A DNA stretch of 64,000 nt from Symbiodinium natans (taxonomy: Eukaryota; Sar; Dinophyceae; Suessiales; Symbiodiniaceae). The DNA lies in NCBI GenBank assembly GCA_905221605.1, contig CAJNDS010001602.1:226501-290500 (forward strand), given 5' to 3'. Position numbers and translations under genes: made by a program. Each line of letters opens with the position of its first letter. The first letter of the stretch is position 1. Under the pieces are notes generated by a model. The model was not told the origin of the DNA, did no database searches, and saw only the letters and a program-made list of their open reading frames with translations. Positions 46,400 to 57,354 of this stretch are shown here, piece by piece.

Positions 46400-46580
46400 G
46401 GCGGCCGCAACCGCCACCACCGGCCCACCCATCAACATCATCAACATCATCATCATCATCATCAGCATCAGCATAAACATCATCATCAGCCCTAAACCTC
46501 TGGCAAAGGTTGGAAGACCCCTGAGACGGGCACTCTTCGTCCTCGCTGCTGTCCGACATGTCCGAGGGCGTCATGTTGGG
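46400..46580 (-). CDS. Acidic exon with aspartate run from a (GAT)n repeat
   Basis: Reads MTPSDMSDSSEDEECPSQGS, then QRFRADDDVYADADDDDDDV. The aspartate run is encoded by a GAT/GAC trinucleotide repeat at about 46435-46490. A low-complexity acidic segment like those in nuclear or chromatin proteins; it could also be a non-coding microsatellite in a frame that happens to be open. Confidence 0.4.
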
Positions 46581-46639
46581 TGCGAACAGGCGAGAGAGCG
46601 TTTTGACCCGGGGGGCTGCGGCGTGAGAACTGTGCAAGG

Positions 46640-47160
46640 CTGAGACTCAGGGAGCGTCGGGCGCTGGAGTTATATCAGAGCTGCCTGTTGGATCTTGGAA
46701 GAACTCTAGGAGGCTGGGCTGGGCTGACTCAAGGTGGGAGGCAAATCTGGGCAAAACCAATTTTTTGTGGCACTTCACCACTGCAAGATAATTACTGAAA
46801 GGTTTCCTGAATCAAGCAACAACAGGATCAGACCAGTCACCCCCCTCCCCCACCCCACCCCCAACTGAGGATCCTGAGCAGCTTCAACCCCAAACTCAGT
46901 AGAGACAACGTGCAGCCAACACCGATGTCAATGGTCCAATGCAAGAAGGCCACAGCCTTTGAACAAATCCGGTGGTCTCTGGAATCCATCGGCATGCTTT
47001 GCATGGATGTGCCAGCTCAGACCAGTTGCAAACAGGCTCCATATTTGGAGTCTCCACAACGCAGAGACGGACCCAAAGAATCTCAACAAAGACAATCAAA
47101 AACATACAAAGATTGCCTCTATGTCATCTATGTCTACCATACTCTACCACGCCTACCTTC
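46640..47160. other. No convincing gene
   Basis: Region 3' of the ARF-like gene. A C-rich tract lies at 46842-46862. No exon supported. Confidence 0.45.
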
Positions 47161-47172
47161 ACGCGACTTAAC

Positions 47173-47854
47173 CTATTGCTTAATGGTAGTCAGCTCTTTT
47201 CGGGTTGAAAGCCAGTCAATACCTTCGTACAGGCCATCCCCAGTGGTGCCGCTTGCAGACTGAATGAACCACACGCGGCGACGAAGAGTGTTAAGCCCAA
47301 GCTTGTCAATCACCTCTTCTTTGGTCATCGCTTGCGGCAGGTCCTTTCAAGTGCTGAGAATCGATGTCTCTACACTGCATGAATGGGTTTCGAAGTCAAA
47401 AATACCCAAACTGGTGCTCAAAATAACCCCATTTTAAGTGCCATTTGGATGGTACACACACAGCCCGCACCTGCTTATTGGCATAGACCAGCAGCACGGC
47501 ATCCTGCATCTCCTCCTCATTCAGAATCATGTTGAGTTCCCGCCTTGCATCCTCAATGCGATCACGGTCACTGCTGTCAACAACGAAGATCAATCCACGA
47601 GCCTTCTGGTAGTAGTGACGCCACAGGGGTCTGAGCTTGGCATCTCCGCCTACGTCCCAGGCAGTGAAAGTGATGTTCTTGTAGTACAGAGTCTCCACGT
47701 CGAAGTCGCTGGAAGGGGTGCTTTTGATCACCTCGCCTAAATTCAGCTTCTGCAAAATGGTCGTCTTGCCGGCAGCATCCAAACCCAGCATCAGAATTCG
47801 GATGTCCTGTCTCCCGGCCATTTTGTAGCATAGCCGGGAGATGGCAGCGCCCAT
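47173..47854 (-). CDS. ARF-like small GTPase with altered switch residues (complete)
   Basis: Membrane-traffic GTPase of the ARF/ARL family. Exon 1 is 47471-47854 (128 codons) and exon 2 is 47173-47343 (56 codons plus TAG), separated by a 127-nt GT-AG intron, giving 184 residues against about 181 for ARF1. The start ATG sits in GCACCATGG. Gly2 allows N-myristoylation. P-loop GLDAAGKT (24-31), WDVGG (66-70), RPLWRHYYQ, and NKQD (126-129, split by the intron) are present, then [20 protein letters not shown]. Unusual: switch I reads [12 protein letters not shown] instead of the usual TIPTIGFNVETV, and the catalytic glutamine after WDVGG is Asp71, followed by Ala72. These changes predict altered hydrolysis or effector binding. 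Single gene, no overlap with neighbours. Confidence 0.96.
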
Positions 47855-48211
47855 GGTGCAAGCCCGTGACCGCTATGGCACTCAACACCCCAGCTGCTAG
47901 AAGTTGCCATGTTGGTTTTCGACGCGTTTTTTCTAGTGACCTTCCCCGATGTTGTTCGGATAAGGCTTAGGCTTAACAACATGATGGGGAAAGCATCCTC
48001 CGGGCTCCCAACTCCACAAACTTCAAGAAAGCTGCAGACGAGCGCCCTGTGCCCAAGCCAGTGTCAGGATGTGTCACGGGCATCACAACGCACGGTGCAT
48101 GAGCTGGCCACCTCTGAGGCATATGGCCGGACCAATACAACAAGAGCCCGAAGCTTCAAGGCCCAAGACGTCCATGTTGCACAAAGTTGCACAAAGGACA
48201 AGACCCTGAAC

Positions 48212-48266
48212 CTCTTCGAAGCTCCGCTCGGCGATGAAGATGGGGACCCCGCTTTCTATCCGCAAA
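48212..48266 (-). CDS. Unrecognised exon
   Basis: Reads LRIESGVPIFIAERSFEE between GCTCGCAG and a GT donor (GAAGAG before GTTCAG). The plus strand is also open here (47909-48292, ending TLNLFEAPLGDEDGD... then a stop), but the minus reading has better third positions and splice edges. Confidence 0.42.
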
Positions 48267-48299
48267 CTGCGAGCTTTGTTCGAGCTGAATAAACTTTGC

Positions 48300-48740
48300 A
48301 GCTCGTGAACTTGAGGACTGCAAGCTATTTGGGGTGCAGGGTTCAAGGAAGTTCAAGGTTGAGGGTGCAGGGTTGGCTTCGACAGCGTGAGAGACTTGGA
48401 TTGGTAAGTCGAGTTGCAAGCTGTTAGCGGCCACATTGCCTCAGAGTAGGAGGAATGAAGTCGCCTTCTCATCCTTCCTTGGCAACAAATTCATGCCTGG
48501 CACTCAGAGTCGAAACCCTCACCATTCTGTAGATTCCAAGTTATAAGCTGTGGCGTTGTACTGGACTACTGGAAGCAGTTCGACTGTTTCTTGCTACTCC
48601 TGTCATCCCCGAGGAGCAGCGCCCCAGGCGCGCAAGAACCCGCAAGCCCATACGAACAACTCCCAAACAAAGCCTGAGACTCTTCCATGAACGCCCCGCG
48701 GAAGGCTCCACAAACCCAAACTCTCTAGTTACATGGTCCC
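48300..48740. other. No convincing gene
   Basis: No exon supported. Confidence 0.4.
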
Positions 48741-48763
48741 AGACACGGCCACGGCCAGGTGAC

Positions 48764-48860
48764 CTCGTCGCTGGTCCACCTCCCGGAAATTGCGAAAATC
48801 ACCGACAGCATCCTGCTGCGATATTCTTGAGCAAGATGGCTAAAAACCTCTACGGTGACC
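48764..48860 (-). CDS. Unrecognised exon
   Basis: Reads VTVEVFSHLAQEYRSRMLSV then IFAISGRWTSDE between GCTGCAAG and a GT donor (GACGAG before GTCACC), 32 codons plus one base. Natural composition. No family. Confidence 0.5.
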
Positions 48861-48952
48861 CTTGCAGCTTCACATCCCCTGCTGCCGGAACTTCGAATAC
48901 AAAAACACATCACAAGCACAGAACGGATGCAGGGCCTCTTCATTCGTCTTAG

Positions 48953-49093
48953 GGATGCTCATAAGGCTGCCGAACACTCACATAGCTTCAGGCCCGTATG
49001 GAGGCTTCCGGCCACATTATGTTTGGGAGACCATTCGATTGGCTGATCCGAACCGCAGCCCCCCCGCGCCGCCTGCCCCCCATGTGGTGGCAG
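48953..49093 (+). CDS. Unrecognised exon
   Basis: Follows CATTCGTCTTAG and ends at a consensus donor (GTGGCAG before GTAAGAT). Reads MLIRLPNTHIASGPYGGFRP, HYVWETIRLADPN and a proline-rich end. Opposite strand to the exon just below it. Family unknown. Confidence 0.58.
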
Positions 49094-49199
49094 GTAAGAT
49101 GGCAGACCTTGGCCAATCTCTTTGCTCTTCTGTGAAGATATGTGAAGATGGTGGAGCATGGTGGAATTCACTCCAGCATGCGCAGCCACAGAATTGTCC

Positions 49200-50370
49200 G
49201 AGCTCGCGGCGGGCATGACCGGGCTTAGGGTGTGTATGGGAATGAAGCAGGAACCCGAGAAGACCCCAGTCGAAACTCCTTTTCGGCGGTATTCAATGGA
49301 TTTTCCTACGCGTGCGAACCATACAAGATGTGATACACAAAGAGAAGCCCGTGGATCTGAGCCTCATGCAGGAACGCCTTTCTCGGGTGTGCCCTCCTCA
49401 ACATTTTGGGTGCCTGGGCTCAGGGGGTCGTTTCAGCATTCGGGGATCCGGAGCTTCGAAGTTGAGGCTTTACACGCCTCGGACCTGGCTTGGGTTTGGG
49501 GCCTAGGGCCTAGGGCCTAGAATGCCGTTTGGCCCGAGCCTGCTTTCTCATTCGGGAAGGTAGGGCTCAATGTTGGGCCGGAGCAGACTGATCTGACGAC
49601 TGTCAAGTGTGTCGACATCCTCACACAGGGCCCACGCTGACGGTGTCGGCAGGCCGCTCGAAGGGGGGGCCTGCGCCGTGAAAGTCAGGGTTTCTGCTTA
49701 GATGAAGCATGATTGGACATCGAGTCGACCTGACCATTCACCCTCAGCCTTGTCATACTTCCGACCCGAATGCCTCGCATTTAAACCAACACCCTCAATA
49801 CTGTACTCCAAGAATCTTGAATAGATGCCAAAGTCTGATACCTCAAACCTCAGCCCCTATTGTCACGGCCCGGCTTAATTGTGCGTAGTGTCAACTTTGC
49901 CAGGCTTACAGGTTTTCGCTTGTGTGGCCTCTGGGTCAGACCCTTGGCGGATGAGGATTCTTGCTGCCAGCCTAGCTACACTGCTCCACTCTTGAAATAG
50001 AACAAAGCTCCCGTCACACGCGCCGACTGAAAGCTGCTGATGTAAAGCTCATCAGGCCCCAAGGCCCTGTAGACCCTCCTACACCTTGAACATCTTTGAC
50101 CCTAAACTGTGGCTCTAAACCTGTGAAGTCCAAAACACGAATCCGACACAGCCGGTTCCCCAAACCCCACAAGCCCCATGGGAGGCATAAATCCTCAACC
50201 CCCAGCCGGGACAGACCCGGCCTCGGTAAGGCGGGAAAGCCAAGGCCGGATTCAACGCTGCCTCGTCGGCACCCAGCCCCAAAACCCTGGCCTCCTTCCA
50301 CTTGCTAGATCTTACTAGTAGGGCTGAAAAGGGTTTAATGGGGTTCAACCTTACTATAGGGGCTCGTAGA
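49200..50370. other. No convincing gene
   Basis: Holds a short triple GGGCCTA repeat at 49499-49519. No supported exon. Confidence 0.4.
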
Positions 50371-50384
50371 CCTTGTAGGCCCTG

Positions 50385-50560
50385 TGAAGCTGGACATCCG
50401 TCTTCTGCTGTCATGCTGTGGATTTGCTCGAGATCTTCTTCTTGAAGCTTTGGGAAGCCCCGGAAGAGACAAAGAGCCATGACTAGCTTAGCGGGGTTTT
50501 CAGCGGGTGTGGGGGGTTGTTGGATAGATGAAGAGGCATGGCGTCTGGCCATGGGCTTCT
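50385..50560 (-). CDS. Unrecognised exon
   Basis: Contains SSSIQQPPTPAENPAKLVMA, LCLFRGFPKLQEEDLEQIHS and MTAEDGCPAS. A proline-rich start is followed by an acidic helix. Edges not fixed. Confidence 0.45.
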
Positions 50561-50989
50561 GAAAGCAATTCTTGCTTCCAAGAAGCGAGATCCTGAACCT
50601 GTCTATACAGCCCAAACCCGAAAATCCAGTGGCAAAAAGCTTCATTGTCGAAGCTTAGAAACACCATGCGGGGAATCGTGTTTTTGTATGAGCTAACCTC
50701 GTCCGTACTGAGTATTTAACACAAGCTGCTCACCTGACCCTCACTTCCACATGGCGTCTTGGTTTGATAGCGTGTTTGCTGGTGGCTTTCAGGAATTGGA
50801 GTTTCAGGTTTCAGCACTCACATTCAGGATCTAATTTTTCTCTTTGAAGATGTAGGAGTTTTGGTGTAGAGATCACGGCTTCCGGAAAGTCTAGTCCAAG
50901 TTTCTTTGTCGGTCTCTTCGCTTTCTCCCGGCCCAGATGTCATGCCTCCCGATATGTCCAACAACCCCCCCCCCCCTCCTAAATCCCAC

Positions 50990-51237
50990 GAAGAGAGGGT
51001 CTGGACCGAATACTCCAGGCCGGAGTCCCAAGCCTGCATGGCGGCGTTTGCTGCCAGGCCACTCCTGAATCGGACAGTGAGACCAGGGATTTGCGGGTGG
51101 TGTGACTAGTGGCGTTCGTGTTTCTTGCGTTCTCGCTACATTGCTAAAGCCTCTGCAAGACTAGGTGCGGCTCGCCTTCGGGTCGCCTCGTAAAGTGCTT
51201 GCTCAGCCTCAACTGCCAGTTTCGCCACCTGCTGCAC
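50990..51237 (-). CDS. Two exons; one C-terminal candidate
   Basis: 51136-51237 follows CAATCGTGCAG and reads VQQVAKLAVEAEQALYEATR then RRAAPSLAEALAM to TAG. About 50995-51085 reads GLAANAAMQAWDSGLEYSVQ after CCGATTCAG. If the TAG is the true stop these belong to two genes; if a GC donor (CGAAG before GCGAGC) is used, they may be joined. Confidence 0.48.
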
Positions 51238-51489
51238 CTGCACGATTGGGAGGTGGAGGAGGACAGCGAGGACAGGGAGGGCGGAAAAGGGGTTGGTTGA
51301 GGGTTTCCTAAGTGTTGTCAAGCCTGCATCTGCACGCTTGGGTCGAAGAAACGGGTAGAAACACGAGACGTTGAACATACGAGCACAAACTTTCAGATTC
51401 CCCCCCGAACACCCTGACAATGGGGGAATTGGAGAATCTGGGCTCCCTGCCAGACTACCAATAGACGAAGTTTGTCATATTCAACACCT

Positions 51490-51625
51490 CTCTCAAGAGG
51501 GGAGGCCCATGGTTCCCAACGAATGTGGCACCAGCAAAGTCCCGTCATGCCGAATTATTGCCGCTGCTCGTCGTTTGTCCCAGGTATCATCCTCAAAATC
51601 TGTAGTGCAGCTCCAACGAACCGCT
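51490..51625 (-). CDS. Possible exon
   Basis: Reads CTTDFEDDTWDKRRAAAIIR then HDGTLLVPHSLGTMG. Open and natural but without clear splice edges. Confidence 0.33.
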
Positions 51626-51639
51626 CTCCCGACACACAA

Positions 51640-52530
51640 AGCTACCAACGCCACAGAACCTGAATCACGGCATTGTGTAGGCCTCGAAGCGTAGCAGCTT
51701 GCACTCAGCGGGTTGTGCATGGACGTACCGTTGCAGAGTCAGCATCCGCTGGTGCCTCGTCACGATTTTTTCGAGGTGGCCCAGTATTTAGGGCAACAGC
51801 CAACCGTCGAAATGACAACCCCAGAGCCTTGCTGAACCCGGAACAATATCCCTACCTTGAACTCGAAAGCCATTTTTCTCTCGAAAAAATCCTGGGAACC
51901 CCGTCCGACTTGGCATTCCGATCGATTCACAGACCTTAGCCCCTTTGATGTATAAGGTATAAGGCTTATGTGGCTTATAGGCTTGCAAGCTCTAAAATCA
52001 CTTTAAACTTTCATCCTTCAGGGATCAGGCTTTATTTATGTTCTGGGTTTATGCTTACAGGCTCGCAAGCGGCCTCTCCATCCGGGACATGCCAGGATGT
52101 CTCGGAGGTAGCGGCAGAGGAGGACAGAACTTGTCAACCTGCCAGGTTGCCGGGCCTACTTTTCTGTAGGCGGTGGCTTCATAAACGACTTATAAATTTA
52201 ATGTATCTCAATGTAGGACAAACCCTGACTACTGTATTCTGACCCGCCGGTTTGTTTTGCACCCCGTCAATGTGTAACTGTAAAAAGCTTTTGGGGCTCG
52301 AGCCCTTAACAGAGCTGCTGGACAAATAAATTGGAACCCCAACTTGAGCTCACTAAAGGCGAACATGGCTGGGCTCGACATTGTTCTGGGCCCCCTTACG
52401 CTCAGCTGACCTCTTGGAGGTTCAATGCCTCAAGGCTTATGGCTTCAAGCAAGGTTGAGGCGGTTTGGCTACAGTAGATGTTGGGGCCTATAGGGCATGT
52501 TGCAAATTCAAGTGGAACCCTGTGAAAGTC
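51640..52530. other. No convincing gene
   Basis: One weak plus-strand reading (LNPEQYPYLELESHFSLEKI) at about 51832-51930. Nothing else. Confidence 0.35.
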
Positions 52531-52538
52531 AAAATCGC

Positions 52539-52616
52539 CCGCTCCCACATCAGAAGATTGCACTTCGCCTCCTTCATTAGCCAGCTGGTCGTGTCCACCA
52601 CTGCCTCCATGCTGGC
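52539..52616 (-). CDS. Helical exon
   Basis: Between GTAATGCAG and a GC donor (GAGCGG before GCGATT) it reads 26 codons, ASMEAVVDTTSWLMKEAKCN then LLMWER, phase 0 at both ends. The plus strand is also open here, but the minus reading is the more natural. Confidence 0.5.
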
Positions 52617-52919
52617 CTGCATTACTTGCGTATGGAAGTCGTGCGATCATACAGGCTTGCCTATCTTATTTCTGCGAGAGGACAATGAGTACAAGCTGTA
52701 ATTCAGGAGCAAAGCTCTATCAACTCCGGGTCGAGGTACGAGTACCGGCATGCACGAAGTTCGCTTTGCGGGCATGATGCCCCTCACCCTATAGCGGAAG
52801 AAGGAACCTCTTTACAAACGAATCAGAGCCCCCTATGCAGCTCCATGACACCATCCAGGCCCCGAATGTTGCAGAGAAGATTTGCGGACGGACACACTTT
52901 TTTCTTGCTCTGGACACTT

Positions 52920-53262
52920 CGCCCGCTGCTTCGAGGGCCGCCGTCCTTCACATGCAAAGACCCGGAGGCCTCAACCTCAAATCTTGTTGACCCTGTCCTC
53001 TTTTGCATCAGGCTTTTGCTTTCTGCACTGTTGTCGCCCACAAATCCCGAACCCCACCGTGCTGATAAGCCCTCTACACCCCAGCGCTTCTGCGCCGCAA
53101 GTCAATGCTCCTGTTCTGGGAGCAGCATGGCACGCTGCTCTTTGGACGCGCGCTGCAGCTCCGGATCCTGCTTGATCTGCTGGCGCAAGGTTGAAGGCTC
53201 GAAACCCACAATCTTAAAGTGCTCTTCGAAGGTCAAGAGTTTGCCTCGCAGGCGAATATCTC
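52920..53262 (-). CDS. Unrecognised exons
   Basis: 53102-53262 starts after GTTAGAG and reads DIRLRGKLLTFEEHFKIVGF then EPSTLRQQIKQDPELQRASK and EQRAMLLPEQEH to TGA; a GA donor (GAACAG before GAGCAT) just before the stop is an alternative. About 52930-53040 reads FEVEASGSLHVKDGGPRSSG then RSVQ. The first is a clear helical, charged coding exon. Family unknown. Confidence 0.58.
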
Positions 53263-53389
53263 CTCTAACGACCTGCGCCTAAGCTCCATGCCCCTCCCAG
53301 CACTGTACCTTCTGAAGGGCTGGTGTGGCGAAGGCAAAGGCCATGCAGTTGGTCCGCACTGCAGAGAGCCTCAGAGGGTCGGAAGTTTA

Positions 53390-53545
53390 TCATGGATTTC
53401 GAAAACACCAAATTCACCCTGAAGGAATTTGTGAGCCTGACCTGGTTGCAACCGATTGGTCATGAGCTTAGGCAGTCAAACACAATGACTGCGTGCTCCA
53501 GATTGTGTCTCCAACATGCTATGTTCATCCAGGAAACTGAATGAG
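53390..53545 (+). CDS. Possible exon
   Basis: Reads IMDFENTKFTLKEFVSLTWL then QPIGHELRQSN, open to TGA. The antisense frames have stops. No good acceptor was fixed. Confidence 0.35.
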
Positions 53546-53559
53546 GTGCTCTGTAGGAG

Positions 53560-54230
53560 GCCTTTCAAAAGAAGGGCCTATAACCTGCAGCCTCACACCC
53601 GGATCCGTTCTCTGGCCAAAATCCTTTTTATGACCAAGCCTGCAACCCGAAACCTGAAACCGAAACGCTTATCGAAGCTTTTTGTACCACTGACAGCGTG
53701 ACATTTCACAGTGACCCTAAACTGCGACTCTTCTCCAGGTGGCCAAGTAGCATGAACCTTTTGTCGGCCAAAAGCCCAGGATCGGCAAACTTCAGCGCCA
53801 AGAAGTCGTCCTGCCAGCTCCCAACTTCCACTAAAGACGGACGTGGGGAGCAAGACTACGACTGCAAGGGGGGATAGAGCCTTTGCAACCCCATCGATTC
53901 ATAGATCCCAAACGGAAGCCGTCCTTGGTGGCTAGCCTCGGACAGGGGAGAAGTCGGATTTGAGTTCTCAGATTAACAGCCTCGGAATTAACAAGCCTTT
54001 GTGGTTGCGGCTTCTTATTAAAAACTCTCTCTCTCTCTCTCTCGCTCACTCGCTCTTGCTCGCTCTCTGGCTCTTCCCTCTAGCCTTGTTATTGGGGTCA
54101 GGGTGTATGCTTCAGGGTTCAGCGCTGCTCCTTTTTTATGCTTGCACTCTGCCTGCTGATCCCAAGCAATCCAAATCCCCATGCTTTCCTCACGTGAAGA
54201 GTTGCCGCAGTTGGACACTACCTCAACCCC
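53560..54230. other. No convincing gene; CT microsatellite
   Basis: A (CT)n run lies at 54027-54044. No exon supported. Confidence 0.4.
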
Positions 54231-54234
54231 CGAG

Positions 54235-55443
54235 CTCTTGCAGAATCAGGGGCAGGACGAGGTCGGCATCACGACGCAGTTCCGCAGGCGCAAACTGCAA
54301 GGCCTGAAGAAGGTGCTCTCAAGGGCTGGGCTTTGCGTGCGGGGTTTACATCATTCGAGATCCTACTCAGGAAGCAGGAAAGCCGTGAGGAACTTCTGGC
54401 AATGCCACCTCACAGCACGTTCATATGAGACTTGAAGCAATAACGATGCGGGCCTAGCTGTTTAGGGTTACGACGGGCCAAAGGGTCGTTCCCTGCAGCT
54501 TCCGAAAAGAGCTATAGCATAGTCTTGCAGGCAATGGCACTGATGAACAGAACGTCAAGTCTGTTGTGCTGAATTCAGCAGCCAGTTTCCAAGCTGCAGC
54601 CTTCATGCTTTGAAGCGTCCAAGGCTCTACGCTCCAGAGCTACGGGAGCCCAAAGAACAACTTCTGAAACTCTCAGGCCTACAAGTGCAGAGGTTGCGCT
54701 GAACAGTCGCCAAGATTAGGTCGAGCCAAGTATTCGGGACTCGAACATCCTAACGGTTCTTGTTGATACAAAATCGTACCATCAAATGCCTAGACACATT
54801 TCGAAGGTGCCCACAGGCCTGGCCACAAAGCGCCACTGCAGCCTCGACGAAAAGTCGGTCTGACCTGTGGTTCAGAGTTTAGGGTTAAGCCGGAATTCCC
54901 TTTGGCTCTTTGGCGGCTGTCTCACTTCTTCGAGAAAAAGAAACTGTGCAGATGTTGAACACATCCTGTGCAGTCGGACTCGCGCAAGGACCATTTTCCG
55001 CTGTGTGCTCATCCGCTCGATGGAGAAATCATAAACACGACCCTACAAGGCGACGAAGACTCCCTATACTACAAACCCCCAGGCCTGCACCCCCAAACAC
55101 TCTCATACTTACGGGCTGCAACGCATCATGCCCGCATACCTTGCTCTGCGGAGCAGCCAGGAGGATAAGAGTCTTTGCCCGAATTTACGCCCTGGGGCTC
55201 CAGCATCAGGCCCTCAGCCGCATAGCGCAAGGCCATGCGGTTTTGTCGGACAGCCGCCAGGACAACTTCAGGATCTGCCTGCACATGACCCTTCGGAACT
55301 TCGCAGTATCCGAAGGAAGGAGAACATGAGGAGCGCATGAAGAACACAACGCTGCCTGGAGCTGGCTGTCCGCAAACTGGAGCAGTGCTCCATCTGATGC
55401 TACCGCCTTGAGGATGACCTCCTGAGGATGCTTCGGGCCAAAC
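54235..55443 (-). CDS. DUF4116-repeat protein (partial, spliced)
   Basis: DUF4116 is a short leucine-rich helical repeat of unknown function that is expanded in protists and algae. Exon 55356-55443 reads PQEVILKAVASDGALLQFAD then SQLQ and ends at a GC donor (CTCCAG before GCAGCG). Exon 55212-55278 continues in phase with ADPEVVLAAVRQNRMALRYA then AE. Joined, these give the typical LQFA...L..DPEVVLAAVRQN..ALRYA pattern. Exon 54235-54303 (ALQFAPAELRRDADLVLPLI then LQE) carries another repeat after CTTCTTCAG. A further short exon (DLRILGRAFK) may lie at about 55484-55514. One or more repeats between 54.3 and 55.2 kb were not found. Start and stop unknown. Confidence 0.84.
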
Positions 55444-55559
55444 CTGGACACCCTGAATATCCTGAATCCTCAACGCCTTGAAAGCGCGGCCGAGGATTCG
55501 GAGGTCGCTCTAAGACATCTCGTACCCTGACTCCTAAAACGCCCTGCGACAATTGGCCT

Positions 55560-56180
55560 TGTCACTGCGGGCCGCCTCTGACGCAGCGGCCTTGCTTTAA
55601 CAAGGATCCCGGGAGGCTTCCGGGGGCGTGGGGCCTTCACTCAGCTTTGGGGATTCAGCTGCGGAGATTGTCTTCGCACATTCACTTGTTGCAGGGGCTG
55701 CCGGGGGGGGCTAGTAGCTAGGGTTAGGCACTTAGAGTTTGCCCGAGAAAAGGTCAGCAAAGACAAATGAAAGGCAAAAAACGTACCTCCGCCTTTGAGC
55801 CCCAAGTGGCTGAATAAGCCTGAAAACCCAACGAGGGGCCGAGGCAGGCATTCTCCCTATCCTATACCTCAGCTCCCCAAATTGCCCCGAAAACTAATTC
55901 CTGCACCGACCCAACTTTCCGGGTTCCCCCGCCAGCACAGATTTCCAAGGCTCCCCGGAGGCAATGGCTTCAAAGATACGCTCCTCACAAGCCGTCTGAT
56001 TTAGGGCAGGAGGAGCCCTATGGCAGAGCCCTGACGGGCGTCAGCTCGGAAGAAGATAGGGGTCAAGAGCAAGACATGGGAGCAAGAAGGAGCAAAGGCA
56101 GGGTCTCGTGCTGCCATCCTTCCAACTACTGAAGCACCCAAGCATCATGATGTCATGAGCTGACGGGGCCGAAAATTCGA
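55560..56180. other. No convincing gene
   Basis: No exon supported between the DUF4116 gene and the next minus-strand exons. Confidence 0.4.
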
Positions 56181-56188
56181 GGGCAGGC

Positions 56189-56868
56189 CTGGTCAACGGG
56201 ACGCCGCAGCAGCGTAATTCGAGATGCAGATGCTTTCGCCGCACGGAGGAAGTTTTTCAAGGAATCCTTAGTCACCGCGAGTAGGATGATCTGTAGCCTA
56301 AAACATTGTGAGGGACAGGCACGTTTGCCCAAGCTGAGCAAACACCAAGCAAGCAAAACGTCGAGCAAGAACGCCGCGGTACGAAAGTCAAAGCGAAGAA
56401 CATTCAGCAGAGGCTCATCATTAAGGATCTCGGAGCCAACCAGCAAGCCTTACACTCGCAGTCTCGCGAACATGCAGTTTAGGCTTCGGCCCCCTCACTC
56501 TCCCGCGCAAATAAATATGACACAACAACCTGGCTCCCAAGAATTAGGAGACTTCAGGACTTCAAAGACCAGCTTTTGTAAGCCGCCCAACCATGGGGTT
56601 TTCAGCTGCCTGTTTGTCGCTTTGAGGTGTGAATGAGGCGTTCCCCGCTGACCCAAATCGCTTCAGCATGATCTCCATGCGCACCAGGAATCGCTGTTGG
56701 CTCACGGGGATGGCCGTGGCAGACTGGATGGCCTCTCGGCGGCTTCAAATGTGTTGAGGGATGTTGGAGGCGGGTGACTTCGGGAATGAGTTTCGACGTG
56801 CCTATACTTTCAGGGAGTTGAGCTTCCAGAGCCTTGCGCAGCTCCTCGAGCTTGGACTCCTCTGAAAC
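56189..56868 (-). CDS. Unrecognised helical protein, three exons in frame
   Basis: 56808-56868 (VSEESKLEELRKALEAQLPE) ends at a GT donor (CTGAAA before GTATAG). 56610-56734 (AIQSATAIPVSQQRFLVRME then IMLKRFGSAGNASFTPQSDK and Q) joins in phase and ends at a GC donor (AAACAG before GCAGCT). 56189-56290 (IILLAVTKDSLKNFLRAAKA then SASRITLLRRPVDQ) follows GGCTACAG and ends at a GC donor (GACCAG before GCCTGC). The peptide is helical with a coiled-coil start. No family matched. A stretch just above 56868 (SYKIKQIRQLLQ) may be a further exon. Confidence 0.66.
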
Positions 56869-57354
56869 CTGCAGGAGCTGTCGGATCTGTTTGATTTTAT
56901 AACTCAGTCCCACTTGCCTCGGGCCCAAACTAGTAACAAGGAGAGCTACCAAAGCATCCTCTGTTCAAGCCGGTGGCTTTGGGTGTGTCTCCGTTGAGGT
57001 TTTCGTCGCTTACTCTCGCACACGGCATGCAAGGCTTCCAGTCAACGTGCAAAAGGCTAGCATGCTACTGGGATCACAGAAACCCAGACCCTCGTTGAGG
57101 TTTCAAGCCTCCCGCTCTCGGGAATTTGAAGGAGGGTGCATCGGTGCATATCCAGGCAGGTTTAGAAAAGTGTTTAAGCCGCTTTTTCGGGCTCAGTAAG
57201 GGCCTTTGGAGCGCAGTCTGCATTCCCAAGCCCCAAAGTACCGGCCTTCACTGTGCAAAGGGGACCTGCCAGGCAATCCACTTGCACCTGCATACGGCTT
57301 CGGGGTTTGGGGAATTCGTTTGGGTTCTGGGGTTCATCGAAAGGACGGGCTCAC

